NCBI GenBank assembly: GCA_013327885.1
Contig: JABUMY010000001.1
Coordinates: 546,132 to 610,131 of the forward strand
DNA length: 64,000 nt
Direction of reading: 5' to 3'
From: Flavisolibacter longurius
Lineage (GTDB): Bacteria; Bacteroidota; Bacteroidia; Chitinophagales; Chitinophagaceae
The notes beneath the pieces are model-generated. The model was not told the DNA's origin. It made no database searches and saw only the letters and a list, made by a program, of their open reading frames with translations. The position numbers and the translations under genes were made by a program. Below, in pieces: positions 30,383 through 39,243 of the stretch (positions are counted from its first letter, which is position 1; the number at the start of each line of letters is the position of its first letter).

Positions 30383-31489
30383 TTACCGAATAAACTTCCT
30401 GATCACCGTTGCGTAATTCGTTTTTCCATCCTTGTCGTAACCAATAAACCGCTCTACTTCCTTTCCCCTGTTATCGGTAAACACTACCAGTGGAATGGCT
30501 TTGAAATTAAATTGTTGCTCAACTTCTTCAATTTTGTTCTCGTCTACAAGAAGTTGTTCCCAGGGCATTTTTTCCTCTTCAACGGCTTTCTGCCAATTGG
30601 CCCTGTTGTTATCGATGGAAATGCTTACCAGCCGCAGTCCTTGGTTGCTGTATTCCGTTTGAATTTCTTTTAAAACCGGAATTTCAAGCCGGCACGGTCT
30701 GGACCAACTGGCCCAAAACACCAGCATATTCAATTTTGAACTGGAATCAAGGAGGGGAACCCGCTTGTTGGCGGTGTTTACCAAACGCAAATTCGGCAAG
30801 GGCTGGCCCGGGTCTGTGCGGTTGGCCAAATAAGACCTGACTTGGTCGGCGGCTGATGATGCCTGTACATCTTTATCGAAAAGGGACAGGATCTCAACCA
30901 ACTCTTTCTCTGCATAGTGTTCCTTGTTTGCATAAATGCTTTGCAGCAGGAAATACGAAAACGGGTGCTTTTTTATTTCTTCTTTAGAAAAGGCGATCCT
31001 TTTGAAGCCGTTTGCCGAATCCTGGTTCCCGGGCCAGCCATAATCCGTCCGCTGGTGTTTAAAAAAGATATCCGTTTCCCGGCCAGCAAAAACTCGCAGA
31101 AACGGTGGCTTGCGGCTGTTTCCTTCGATCCGTGTGTATCCTTTCTCCAGGTAAAAAGCATCGCCGGTATGTTTAGCGCTGTCGGCACCGAACATATAAT
31201 TGCGAAAGAGCAGCCCGCCTACTTTGGAGGGTTTTGTACTGTCGGCGAAATGGATGGCAGCCATAAAGGGAACAAAAAGGGAATCTGGTTTAATTCTGAA
31301 TTTGAAACGACCATCCCTCGACGCTGCCCAGTAAAGTGGTGTTTGCCGATTGTGTGCTTCGCTGAGATTGATCTTTCCATCGGGTAGATTTTGAACATGC
31401 CCTTCAACGATTGTCTCGTTTATAGCGCCAGGCTCTTTGCAGGAAAACAGGAATAGTAGCAGCAAGATTTTCAGGTTTGCTTGTCTCAT
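30383..31489 (-). CDS. TlpA-like thioredoxin-fold lipoprotein lacking the first active-site Cys
   Basis: A 368-residue lipoprotein (lipobox FLFSC, Cys17). Residues about 25-120 form an N-terminal beta-domain like the DUF4369-type extension of Bacteroidota TlpA/ResA proteins. A helical linker follows, then a thioredoxin-like AhpC/TSA domain from about 228: 'LVFWASWSRPCRLEIPVLKEI' (21 residues, positions 256-276). The usual WCxPC reads W262-S263-R-P-C266, so the nucleophilic cysteine is serine (TCC codon); the cis-Pro region 'FKAIPLVVF' is intact. It could be a redox-inactive binder or a monothiol variant. It stands alone, upstream of the IS element and divergent from it. Confidence 0.85.
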   Translation of the reverse strand: MRQANLKILLLLFLFSCKEPGAINETIVEGHVQNLPDGKINLSEAHNRQTPLYWAASRDGRFKFRIKPDSLFVPFMAAIHFADSTKPSKVGGLLFRNYMFGADSAKHTGDAFYLEKGYTRIEGNSRKPPFLRVFAGRETDIFFKHQRTDYGWPGNQDSANGFKRIAFSKEEIKKHPFSYFLLQSIYANKEHYAEKELVEILSLFDKDVQASSAADQVRSYLANRTDPGQPLPNLRLVNTANKRVPLLDSSSKLNMLVFWASWSRPCRLEIPVLKEIQTEYSNQGLRLVSISIDNNRANWQKAVEEEKMPWEQLLVDENKIEEVEQQFNFKAIPLVVFTDNRGKEVERFIGYDKDGKTNYATVIRKFIR

Positions 31490-31670
31490 TTGCAGTTGTT
31501 TGGTGGGTGGCTAACAAGGGAGAACGTGTTGCTGTCAATGGCGATATTTGCTGTACTTCAGCTTCACTGTTGTACTAATGTAGAATAGAATTGCTGTTGT
31601 TCAAAACCTGTTCGTCAGCCACGATTGCAGCAAGCATCCATGTAAAAGAGTAGCTTACCGGTACTAAATC

Positions 31671-31678
31671 AAGGAGGT
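31671..31678 (+). promoter_or_regulatory. strong Shine-Dalgarno sequence of the transposase
   Basis: AAGGAGGT lies 5 bases before the transposase ATG. Most genes in this window have A-rich leaders without such a site, which marks the transposase as foreign to the usual translation pattern. Confidence 0.7.
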
Positions 31679-31683
31679 AAGTT

Positions 31684-32723
31684 ATGAAACATCTCTTTAT
31701 TGGATTGGACGTTCATAAGAAATCCTGGTCGGTAACCCTTCAGGAAGGACGGACGGTGCTGAAACGCTTTTCCATGGCGGCAGATGCTGAGGCTTTGGTC
31801 CACTATGTCCAAAAAAAATACTCTTCCTACAGTGTGGAATGCTGCTATGAAAGTTGTTGTGTTGGCTATCACATTTACCGTGCCTTGAACGCTGTGGGTT
31901 GGAAGGTGCTGGTTGTCAATCCAGGCGATATTCCCCGCATCAATAAGCAAAGCAGCAGCAAGACCGATGCCATTGACAGCCGATACCTGTGCCAGCAATT
32001 AGCGGCAGGACATCTCAGGGGTATCTATGTCCCGGACGAGAAGCAAGAACAATTCCGCAGCCTGTTTCGCAGGCGGAATGATCTGGTTAAAAACCTACGC
32101 CGAATCAAGTGCCACATCAAAAGCATGCTCCTCTACTTGGTATTCCTATTCCTGAGCATTATGATAACATCAACTGGAGCAAACCTTTCCTTGTATGGCT
32201 CACAAAGGTAAAATGGGTTTATGCACCTGCAGGCGAGACGCTGAAAAGCCGCCTCAATGAATATGCCTTTCTACACAAAGAGTATCTACGCGTCTGTAAT
32301 GAACTAAGGGCCTATGCCCGTAAACATTACAAGCAGGATTACTACTTGCTCAGGAGCGTACCTGGTGTAGGCCCCTTCATCGCCATTGGAACATTAGCCG
32401 AAGTGGGTGATCTTAGAAGGTTCAGAAGCATTGACCATCTGAGCAGCTACATTGGGCTGGTACCGTCGCTTCATAGCAGCGGAGCTAAGACATTTACAAA
32501 GGGCATCACTGCAAGAAGCAAACATCTTTTACGAAGCTATCTGATTGAAGGCGCCTGGAACTGTGCCCGCAAGGACCCGGAACTTATGCAATACTGCAAG
32601 GAGCGAAAAGGCACTGACCATAAAAAAATCATTATCAAAATAGCCAGTAAAACCCTAAACAGGATGTACAGTGTGGTGAAAAGAGGTGATCCGTTCAAAC
32701 TACGAGAACCTATTGCATTATAA
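31684..32723 (+). pseudogene. IS110/IS1111-family transposase, frameshifted
   Basis: The N-terminal frame (31684 to about 32139) holds the RuvC-like DEDD domain: Asp9 in 'IGLDVHKKS', Glu56 in 'CYESC', and Asp95/Asp98 in 'KTDAIDSRYL'. The C-terminal frame holds the Transposase_20 domain: 'LLRSVPGVGPFIAIGTLAEVG' (spread over about 21 residues), 'YIGLVPSLHSSG', 'RSYLIEGAWN'. The frames join at 32137-32140, where CTTGG should read CTTGGG to give '..LGIPIPEH..', so one base appears missing (a -1 shift restores the frame). No canonical slippery heptamer is present, so a real deletion or a sequencing error is more likely than programmed shifting. Confidence 0.85.
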
Positions 32724-32782
32724 AGAACATTCTTGTTGCCGCTGTTGTCCCGTTATAGGCAGAACAGATATTCCAATAAAAT

Positions 32783-32853
32783 AAGTGGCGGCTGTAAAAC
32801 AGCGTATGCAGTCATTTAGGTGAGTTGCTTTCAGCAAGCATACAGCGCCACTT
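32783..32853 (+). ncRNA. structured RNA candidate (possible bridge/seek RNA) in the IS right end
   Basis: AAGTGGCGGCT (32783-32793) pairs with AGCGCCACTT (32844-32853), inside which GTATGC (32804-32809) pairs with GCATAC (32838-32843). The bulge between them contains a small GCTGT-AAA-ACAGC hairpin, and a further stem CAGCAG/CTGCTG follows at about 32877-32900. IS1111-group elements encode their guide RNA downstream of the transposase, which fits position and size. Identity as a bridge RNA is inference from folding and context. Confidence 0.45.
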
Positions 32854-33115
32854 CCTTTTCATCTTAGTGATGCTTGCAGCAGTACGTAGTGCTGGCTGCT
32901 GATAGGATGCTGAGACAAAGGGTAACAAAGAAAAAAAGGCAGGCCACCCCGTCAGCAGATGTATTTTGCAACTGCAGAATCACTATTGTGCGTCCATCAG
33001 AAAACAACATCTGCCGCCGTGGTGTACAAAATTTTGGAACCCCTTGAAAATGAAAGTATCTTTAGAATAAACCCAGCTATCTCTTTACATAGGATGCGCT
33101 GTTACAGACAGCCAA

Positions 33116-33508
33116 TCAGGTTGACCGTTCCTTCACTTTCTTGTGCCAAATTACTTTTGTGAATGCACCTGCAAATAGTCCTGTACTCAAAATAACATAA
33201 GCAAATGGGCTTTGGAAATTCATCCACACATGAGCGAAGCCGATCAAACCACATAGCAGTCCGATAAAAAGCAAACGATAATTCAGAACCCTCAACTTTC
33301 TATTACCGAAAGATATTTCTTTGGAAGGATACTGGTGATCCGTTTTGCCAATTATGAAGTAGTTGAAAATACCAAGGCAGAAAATAAATCCGGCAATTAT
33401 ATAACCTTGAAAGACCGAGTAGCTAAAAAACCAAAAGCTAACGTAGATCAAAAGCAAAGTCGCCATCGCTATTGTCAAGTATATGCGCTTTCGCCTTTTC
33501 ATGTACAT
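33116..33508 (-). CDS. small four-helix membrane protein, function unknown
   Basis: A 130-residue protein with four predicted membrane helices (about 9-27, 34-52, 75-94, 102-120) and a basic N-terminus (MKRRKR) and C-terminus. No family is recognised. It lies between the IS element and a long inverted repeat, as part of a stretch of small genes that looks accessory. Translation may begin at Met1 or Met3. Confidence 0.65.
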   Translation of the reverse strand: MYMKRRKRIYLTIAMATLLLIYVSFWFFSYSVFQGYIIAGFIFCLGIFNYFIIGKTDHQYPSKEISFGNRKLRVLNYRLLFIGLLCGLIGFAHVWMNFQSPFAYVILSTGLFAGAFTKVIWHKKVKERST

Positions 33509-33548
33509 AAAATTACAAAGACTGCCGAAGGCTGCCTATAACGGAACG

Positions 33549-33659
33549 AGGCTTTAAGCAGTATGGGTATTTGAAAACCAATGCATCACCCTCATTCGAA
33601 AGCAAAATAGTTATTCTACAGCTCAAAACATGTACTTCTACCCATATTGCTTGAAACCT
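33549..33659. repeat. 21-bp imperfect inverted repeat between two small genes
   Basis: The arm at 33549-33569 (ending CAGTATGGGTA) and the arm at 33639-33659 (starting TACCCATATTG) match over 21 bases with 4 mismatches, separated by 69 bases. The flanks TATAACGG and TTAGCGGC recall the boundaries of dispersed cassette-type repeats in Bacteroidota genomes. Confidence 0.7.
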
Positions 33660-33673
33660 ATATTAGCGGCTGT

Positions 33674-34159
33674 TTAGTGTTTTGGAGCCTGCTTATCTCT
33701 TGCATCCGAAATTAGATGCGCTTTTATTTTCCACCCACTACTATCTTGTTGAAACACTCGTAAGTGCGTCGTCATTCTATCAGGTAGAAGCGAACCGTCA
33801 GGCATTTGCTGACCTTTTCTAACGACCGCTGTATGAACTATTACAAGGCTGTTGCCTAATCTTTGGAGTCTGTGTTCTGTTGTTTCGCTTTTACCAGACA
33901 TAACAAAGGGCAAGGAGAACACTTCTTTCAAAAGTGTCTCTACCTCTTTTCGGCCAGTACGTTTGTCGCCAAAAGCGTTGGTAAAGCGAGCATCATCGCT
34001 ATACCACTTGGCAGCAAGGGCGTAGTCCTTTACATTCCATGCTTTGTCCCAGTCCTCTATCATTGAATGTATTTTCAAGCTGTCTTTGGATGCGAAACTT
34101 TGCCCCTTAGAAGCAAGTGTAAAGACAAACAATGACATCAAGCTAAAAAGCAATTTCAT
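33674..34159 (-). CDS. secreted SnoaL/DUF4440-like (NTF2-fold) protein
   Basis: A 161-residue exported protein. The start at 34159 gives a signal peptide (MKLLFSLMSLFVFTLASKGQ); the longer frame would put 28 unlikely residues before it. The mature part fits the SgcJ/EcaC or DUF4440 branch of the NTF2-like superfamily: 'IEDWDKAWNVKDYALAAKWYSDDARFTNAFG', spread over about residues 35-65, then 'GRKEVETLLKEVF' and 'TTHLRVFQQDSSGWKIKAHLISD'. Such domains bind small hydrophobic ligands or act as polyketide-type cyclases or isomerases; no specific role can be given. It is flanked on both sides by long inverted repeats. Confidence 0.75.
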   Translation of the reverse strand: MKLLFSLMSLFVFTLASKGQSFASKDSLKIHSMIEDWDKAWNVKDYALAAKWYSDDARFTNAFGDKRTGRKEVETLLKEVFSLPFVMSGKSETTEHRLQRLGNSLVIVHTAVVRKGQQMPDGSLLPDRMTTHLRVFQQDSSGWKIKAHLISDARDKQAPKH

Positions 34160-34242
34160 GATGTTTTTATATAAAGTTAGAACTAAGGCCTTCCAAATTG
34201 CTGCTAATAGTAGCATTTCCGCTAATATACGCTCCCTTTCCA

Positions 34243-34298
34243 TCCGCGTTTATTTTTTATTACGCCTCATTTTCAGCGTCTAAAAAAAATAAACGCGG
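34243..34298. repeat. 56-bp long hairpin with a 16-bp perfect stem
   Basis: TCCGCGTTTATTTTTT (34243-34258) is perfectly inverted at 34283-34298. Inside, ACGC and GCGT can form a second short stem. It lies just upstream of the SnoaL-like gene. No start codon or U-tract arrangement makes it an ordinary terminator of a neighbouring gene. Confidence 0.85.
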
Positions 34299-34373
34299 AA
34301 AAAGTACAACCGCGTAAATACAAACTTTCAAACACCAGAAAACCTTTTATCGCAGAACGTTTATTATCCCCCA

Positions 34374-34405
34374 TAAAAAAAGAAACCCGTGGCAGGGTTT
34401 CTTTT
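34374..34405 (-). terminator. terminator of the sugar dehydrogenase gene
   Basis: The perfect 11-base stem AAAAGAAACCC / GGGTTTCTTTT, read on the minus strand, continues into a run of T. It lies 29 bases after the stop codon at 34434. Confidence 0.85.
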
Positions 34406-34433
34406 CTGTATCGATGTTTAAGAACAACTGGCT

Positions 34434-35681
34434 TTATTTCTTCGCGATCCGGTAAAGTTTTCCGCCATCGGTTACCGTGTAAAGGACACCGTCATTTCCC
34501 TGGATAATATCGCGGAAGCGTTCGCCCAGATCGGCCAGCAGGCGCTCTTCGCCAATTACCTTGTTGTTCTGGATCACCAGGCGGGCAATATGGTTGCTGT
34601 TCAAGCCCGCAATAAACAGGTTATTCTTCCATTCGGGTACAGCGTCACCACTGTAAAAGGTCATGCCGCTGGGCGACAGTACAGGGTCCCAGTAATACAC
34701 GGGTTGTTCCATTCCATCTTTTTGCGTAATGCCTTCGCCAACCTTGCCGCCGGCGTATTCAATGCCGTAGGTGATGGTAGGCCAGCCGTAGTTTTTACCG
34801 GCTTCAATGCGGTTCAGCTCATCGCCGCCGCGGGGACCAAACTCGTTCTCCCACAGGTCACCGGTTTCGGGATGGAAAGCCAGTCCCTGCACGTTGCGGT
34901 GACCGTACGACCAGATCTCCGGCCGGGCACCGGCACGGCCAATAAAGGGGTTGCCTTCAGCAGGCTGCCCGTCCTTGGTAATGCGGATGATCTTGCCAAG
35001 ACCGCTGTTCAGGTCCTGTGACAGGGGACGGGTTTGCAGGTCGGAGCGTTCGCCTGTACCCACAACCAGGTTGCCGTCTTTCGCTACCAGTATACGGCCG
35101 CCATAGTGAAGCGTTCCGTTATAGGCCGGTGGTGCCTGGTAAATGACCTTTACATTTTCCAACTGCTTGTCGTTGGCCGAAAGAGTGCCTTTGGCTACGG
35201 CTGTCATGTTGCCACCACTTGTGTTTTGCGAGAAGACCCAGTACACCATCCGGTTGCTGCCAAAATCCGGATCGATTGTAACGCCAAGCAGGCCACCCTG
35301 GCCAGCACTGTTCACCGTTGGTATGCCGGCAATGGGTTCGCCCACGGCACCGTCGGCAGTTACTATGCGCATGTTGCCGTCTTTTTCGGTTACCAACAGG
35401 CGGCCGTCTGGCAGGCTGGCGATGCCCCAGGGTTTTTTCAGGCTGCTGGTCAGCAACGACGATGCATAAGGCGTGGTAGTGCGTACGCCGCCAATGCGGG
35501 TCTGGCCGTCAAAGGCGGGCTTGTAAGATGTATTGGCCGGCTTGGTTTCCACGGGAGGAAGACTGCCGGTGGTATCGACAGCGGCTGTTGTATTGTTGCC
35601 ATTGCCATTATTGGGGGTGGAAGGGCTGCAGGCCAACAGCAACGCTGGCGCTGCCAGAAAAAACAATGTCCGTTTCAACAT
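34434..35681 (-). CDS. PQQ-dependent aldose sugar dehydrogenase-like lipoprotein
   Basis: A 415-residue six-bladed propeller enzyme of the soluble glucose dehydrogenase/YliI group, oxidising aldose sugars with PQQ in the periplasm. The start at 35681 opens a lipoprotein signal ending LLLAC (Cys18). Family motifs are 'KPWGIASLPDGRLLVTEKDG', 'GQGGLLGVTIDPDF', 'LHYGGRILVAKDG', 'SYGHRNVQGLAFHPETGDLWENEFGPRGGDELN', spread over two blades, and 'NYGWPTITYG'. The cofactor assignment is by family; no PQQ synthesis genes occur here. It forms a single-gene unit with its own terminator. Confidence 0.88.
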   Translation of the reverse strand: MLKRTLFFLAAPALLLACSPSTPNNGNGNNTTAAVDTTGSLPPVETKPANTSYKPAFDGQTRIGGVRTTTPYASSLLTSSLKKPWGIASLPDGRLLVTEKDGNMRIVTADGAVGEPIAGIPTVNSAGQGGLLGVTIDPDFGSNRMVYWVFSQNTSGGNMTAVAKGTLSANDKQLENVKVIYQAPPAYNGTLHYGGRILVAKDGNLVVGTGERSDLQTRPLSQDLNSGLGKIIRITKDGQPAEGNPFIGRAGARPEIWSYGHRNVQGLAFHPETGDLWENEFGPRGGDELNRIEAGKNYGWPTITYGIEYAGGKVGEGITQKDGMEQPVYYWDPVLSPSGMTFYSGDAVPEWKNNLFIAGLNSNHIARLVIQNNKVIGEERLLADLGERFRDIIQGNDGVLYTVTDGGKLYRIAKK

Positions 35682-35918
35682 GATATATGGTTTTGTAGTG
35701 ATTGAATGCAAAGGTAGCGGCCTTCCGTTTGTGCGGGCTAAAGTTTTACAGGCAGCCAACAATTCAGGACGAAAAGTAAAGTACTGGTTGCAGAAACAGC
35801 AGCGGAAAGCAACGATGGAATTGGGGTTTGTTGGTTGCTGATGTCTGTATATTTTATAAAAAGCACCATGTTTGTTTAGCCTCCTGTCAGCACAGCAGGA
35901 ATTGTTTCAACAACCGTA

Positions 35919-35952
35919 AAAAAAAGAAGCCAGTCATTGGCTACTGGCTTCC
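35919..35952 (-). terminator. terminator of the tricorn-like protease gene
   Basis: The perfect 9-base stem GAAGCCAGT / ACTGGCTTC, read on the minus strand, is followed by a run of eight T. It begins 13 bases after the stop codon at 35965. Confidence 0.85.
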
Positions 35953-35964
35953 TAATTGTGCTAT

Positions 35965-38900
35965 TTAAAACGTTCGTTGTGCTTTGGCGCTGCGGTCTTC
36001 AAAGGCTGGCCGGCCCGGGATCACTCTTGGCTTTTCTTTCACCAGTTTCAGCGCTTCCTGCACGGCCCGCACCAGTTGCGGGTCAATGCCTTTGGCCAGT
36101 TGGGCTGGGTCGTCCCACACTTCAATTTCGGGCTTAATGCCATAGCCTTCGGCAAACCATTTGCCATCGGCGCCGTATAAACGGGCATCCGGCACCGTTA
36201 TATTGCCGCCATCTATCAGGCGGTGACCGGTTGCAGGCCCTACCAATATGCCCAGGGTGCGTTCGCCAATCACGGGGCCCATGTTCAGTTGCTGAAAGGC
36301 CCAGGGAAATGCATCGCCACCCGAGCCTGCCCAGCCGTTGATAAGCATCACCTTTGGCGCATTGTTGCCCCGTTGCGGCCAGTGGGTTACATCGGCATTG
36401 CGCCAGGCAATGTTGTACACCACCGGGCGGTTGAGCATTTCAATAAAACGGTCGCCCAACTGGCCACCGGCGTTAAAGCGTTCGTCAATCACAAATCCTT
36501 TTTTATCGATCTGCGCATAAAACTGGCGCATCAGCTCTGTTTGTCCCTGCGTACCGGTGTTGGGCATGTACATATAGCCCAGTTGCCCGCCCGAAAGCTC
36601 TTCTACTTTTTTCCGGTTGCCTTCAATCCACTCCAGGTGCCGAAGCCGGGCTTCTTCTCCCGGTGTAAGGGTTTTGATCACCACTTCCCGGGCGCCTTCC
36701 AGCGTAGGCTTGCTGTTAACACGTAGGGCCACGGCTTTACCAGCCAGTCCTTCAAACATGGCATAGGGATCAAGGGCAGGATCCAGCGGACGGCCGTTGA
36801 CCGAAAGAATATAGTCGCCTTCTTTTACGCGGATGCCGGTAAGGTCAAACGGCGACCGCACCTCATGATCCCATTTACCGCCGCGTACAATACGGCCCAC
36901 TTTGTACGCTCCGTTTTCCAGCGCCCAGTCAATACCCAGCAAGCCATGCGTACGGTTTTTGGCCTGCTCCACATCGCCGCCACCGGCATAGGTATGACCG
37001 GCACTCAGTTCGGAGATCATTTCCTGTTGAATGTTCAGCACATCCCAGCGGGTAATGGCATCATCCAACAAGGTGCTGTAACTCTTGCGCATGGCGTTCC
37101 AGTCAACCTGGTGCATGCCGGGATCGTAAAAAAAGTCGCGGTAGCGGCGCCAGGTATCGTTAAAGATCTGTTCCCATTCTTCCTGCGGCTGCAGCACCAT
37201 CTCCATTTCGGTTGTGCGTAACAGTTTGTCCAGCTTTTGATCGGGAGCCGGTTTCACCAGGCCAAAACCTTTTGCGTCACGGGCAAGGACATTTTTGCCG
37301 TCCCTGGAAACCACATAGGCAGTGGCGCCATTGAGGGCTTGTTTTTCTTCCCGCTTTTCAATGTCATACACAAAGAGGGATGGTGGGCCGGGAGCCGCAC
37401 CGGTATTGGGAAAGCGCTGGTACAACAGCTTGCCTTCCACCGCCGCCAGGTTGCCGATATTGCCCGAAGGCACCGGCAAAATTTCCATGCGGTCTTCCAG
37501 CGATTCGGGGTCGGGGCTCCCGGCAGTTGTTACCACCGGTTTTGGTTTTTTGTCCGCATCCGCTGCCGGCTTTTTGTCATCTTTCTGCGCCGCTGAAGCC
37601 GTGTCAATTTTTATCTCATCGTTCTTTGCCAGCAGCAGCGATGGGATAGAAGCATCCAGCGTCGTAACAGCCAGTTGGGTGCTGTTGGGATAGATCCAGG
37701 TATTGTCAAAATTGCTGTACGATGGACTGAAGCTCCTGTCGGTGGTAAAAAAGATGTATTTACCGGTGGGATCAAATACGGGGTTGTTATCGTTGTAATA
37801 ACCCGAAGTTCCCTTCACCACTTTTTTATTGTCGAAACCATAGAGGTAGATCGCATTGTTGATATTGGGTCCGCCCTTGGCGTACACTACCCATTTGCTG
37901 TCGGGTGACCAGGCCAGGGTAAAGCCCTGGAGACCTCCATAAGGCAGTGCTGTTGTTTTGTCGATGGTCACCATATCGCCGGTGGCTACCGTCAGTACCC
38001 GTATCTCCTGCTGGTCGTTGATAAAGGCGATCTTTTTACTGTCGGGCGACCAGAAAAGATTCCATCCCATGCCCTTGGTAAAGCTGGTCAGCTTTTTCGG
38101 TTGCCCGTTGGCGTTATCGCGGAGATGAATATTCCATTCGCCGCTTTCGTCGCTCCAGTAAGCCAGCCAGCGGTTGTTGGGACTCCAGGCCGGGTAGCGT
38201 TCATAAGCACCACTGGTGTTGGTCAGGTTGATGATCACGCCATTTTCTGCCGGGATGCTGAACAATTCACCGCGGCTTTCAAACACCGTGCGTTTGGCAT
38301 CGGTAGAAAGATCAAAGCCGGTGATGCTGTTGCCAACGTTTACGGTACGCGGCATCAGGGTAGCCATGTCGGCCACCACGTTGATCTTAACTTCCGCATG
38401 CTGGTTGGTAGCCGTGTTTAACAAGTGCAGGCGGCCACCGGCTTCAAACACCACTTCATCGGCGCTGGCCGACATGTGGTTGATGTCCATGTTGTCAAAT
38501 GTTGTGACCTGCTGGTGCGTCTTTTTTCCTGTGTCGTAGGTCCAAATGTTACGGTGCTTTTCGGGGCCGTTGTCACCAATGTAATAGATCTTGTTTTTGA
38601 TCCAAACCGGCTTGCCTTCGGTGGCTTCGGTCCTGGTAATGTTCTCGGCTGTTTTTTTCGCCAGGTCAAATACATACACGTCTGAAGCAAGGCCGCTGCG
38701 GATGCGTTTAAAGGGATAATTCTCTGTGATCTTGGTAACATAGGCAAGGCTGCTGCCATCCGGTGAAAAAGAGGCCAGCTCGCCGTAGGGAACCGAAAGC
38801 TTTTCGGGCAACCCGCCTTTGGTACCAACGAGGTAAAGTTGTCGATAGGCAGGCGTGCCGCTTTCCCTGCCTGACGCAAAGAGGATGCGTTTGCCATCGG

Positions 38901-39243
38901 GGTGCCAGTCGATGACACGGTCGGGGCCAGCATGCCAGGTCAGTCGCATGGGCACACCGCCGGTAACGGGAATGGTGTAAACATCGGTGTTGCCGTCGTA
39001 GGTGGCGCTAAAGGCCAGTGTTTTGCCATCGGGGGAAAAGCGGGGAAAAGATTCTTCGCCGGTGGAAGAAGTCAGCCGGTTGGCGGTACCGCCGCCTTTG
39101 GAAACGATCCAGATGTCGCCGCCGTACACAAAGCTGATATGGGTTGGCGAGACATCGGGATAGCGAAACAGGCGGGCATCAATTTGGGCAAAGGCCAAAA
39201 GGCTGAAAAGGAGGCCAATGCTCCCTAAGCAGAATCGTTTCAT
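35965..39243 (-). CDS. exported tricorn-like S41 peptidase
   Basis: A 1,092-residue protease resembling archaeal tricorn. After a signal peptide (about 1-19), residues about 30-540 form PD40/WD-type propellers ('FSPDGKTLAFSATYDGNTDVY', spread over one blade, and 'WSPDSKKIAF'). A linker rich in Ala/Lys/Asp, the C1 helical region, a PDZ domain (about 800-860, 'KEGDYILSVNGRPL') and the C2 catalytic domain follow. The catalytic pair is visible: His750 in 'SAGHTYAGGGD' and nucleophile Ser974 in 'GWAGSGGDAFPW'. It probably degrades peptides in the periplasm. It is a single-gene unit with a terminator. Confidence 0.92.
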   Translation of the reverse strand: MKRFCLGSIGLLFSLLAFAQIDARLFRYPDVSPTHISFVYGGDIWIVSKGGGTANRLTSSTGEESFPRFSPDGKTLAFSATYDGNTDVYTIPVTGGVPMRLTWHAGPDRVIDWHPDGKRILFASGRESGTPAYRQLYLVGTKGGLPEKLSVPYGELASFSPDGSSLAYVTKITENYPFKRIRSGLASDVYVFDLAKKTAENITRTEATEGKPVWIKNKIYYIGDNGPEKHRNIWTYDTGKKTHQQVTTFDNMDINHMSASADEVVFEAGGRLHLLNTATNQHAEVKINVVADMATLMPRTVNVGNSITGFDLSTDAKRTVFESRGELFSIPAENGVIINLTNTSGAYERYPAWSPNNRWLAYWSDESGEWNIHLRDNANGQPKKLTSFTKGMGWNLFWSPDSKKIAFINDQQEIRVLTVATGDMVTIDKTTALPYGGLQGFTLAWSPDSKWVVYAKGGPNINNAIYLYGFDNKKVVKGTSGYYNDNNPVFDPTGKYIFFTTDRSFSPSYSNFDNTWIYPNSTQLAVTTLDASIPSLLLAKNDEIKIDTASAAQKDDKKPAADADKKPKPVVTTAGSPDPESLEDRMEILPVPSGNIGNLAAVEGKLLYQRFPNTGAAPGPPSLFVYDIEKREEKQALNGATAYVVSRDGKNVLARDAKGFGLVKPAPDQKLDKLLRTTEMEMVLQPQEEWEQIFNDTWRRYRDFFYDPGMHQVDWNAMRKSYSTLLDDAITRWDVLNIQQEMISELSAGHTYAGGGDVEQAKNRTHGLLGIDWALENGAYKVGRIVRGGKWDHEVRSPFDLTGIRVKEGDYILSVNGRPLDPALDPYAMFEGLAGKAVALRVNSKPTLEGAREVVIKTLTPGEEARLRHLEWIEGNRKKVEELSGGQLGYMYMPNTGTQGQTELMRQFYAQIDKKGFVIDERFNAGGQLGDRFIEMLNRPVVYNIAWRNADVTHWPQRGNNAPKVMLINGWAGSGGDAFPWAFQQLNMGPVIGERTLGILVGPATGHRLIDGGNITVPDARLYGADGKWFAEGYGIKPEIEVWDDPAQLAKGIDPQLVRAVQEALKLVKEKPRVIPGRPAFEDRSAKAQRTF

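Larger units (their letters stand above)
31600..32930 (+). mobile_element. IS110/IS1111-family insertion sequence, ends not defined
   Basis: The element is defined by its DEDD transposase (31684-32723, frameshifted) and by a structured non-coding stretch after it. Members of this family usually lack clear terminal inverted repeats and target duplications, so I cannot fix the ends; the coordinates are approximate. A strong hairpin region downstream of the gene (32783-32853) favours the IS1111 side of the family, whose guide RNA is encoded after the transposase. Confidence 0.6.

Noticed and set aside
32109..32211. Programmed frameshifting of the IS transposase
   Set aside because: The join at CTTGG has no slippery heptamer or obvious stimulatory hairpin, and IS110-type transposases are normally made from one frame.
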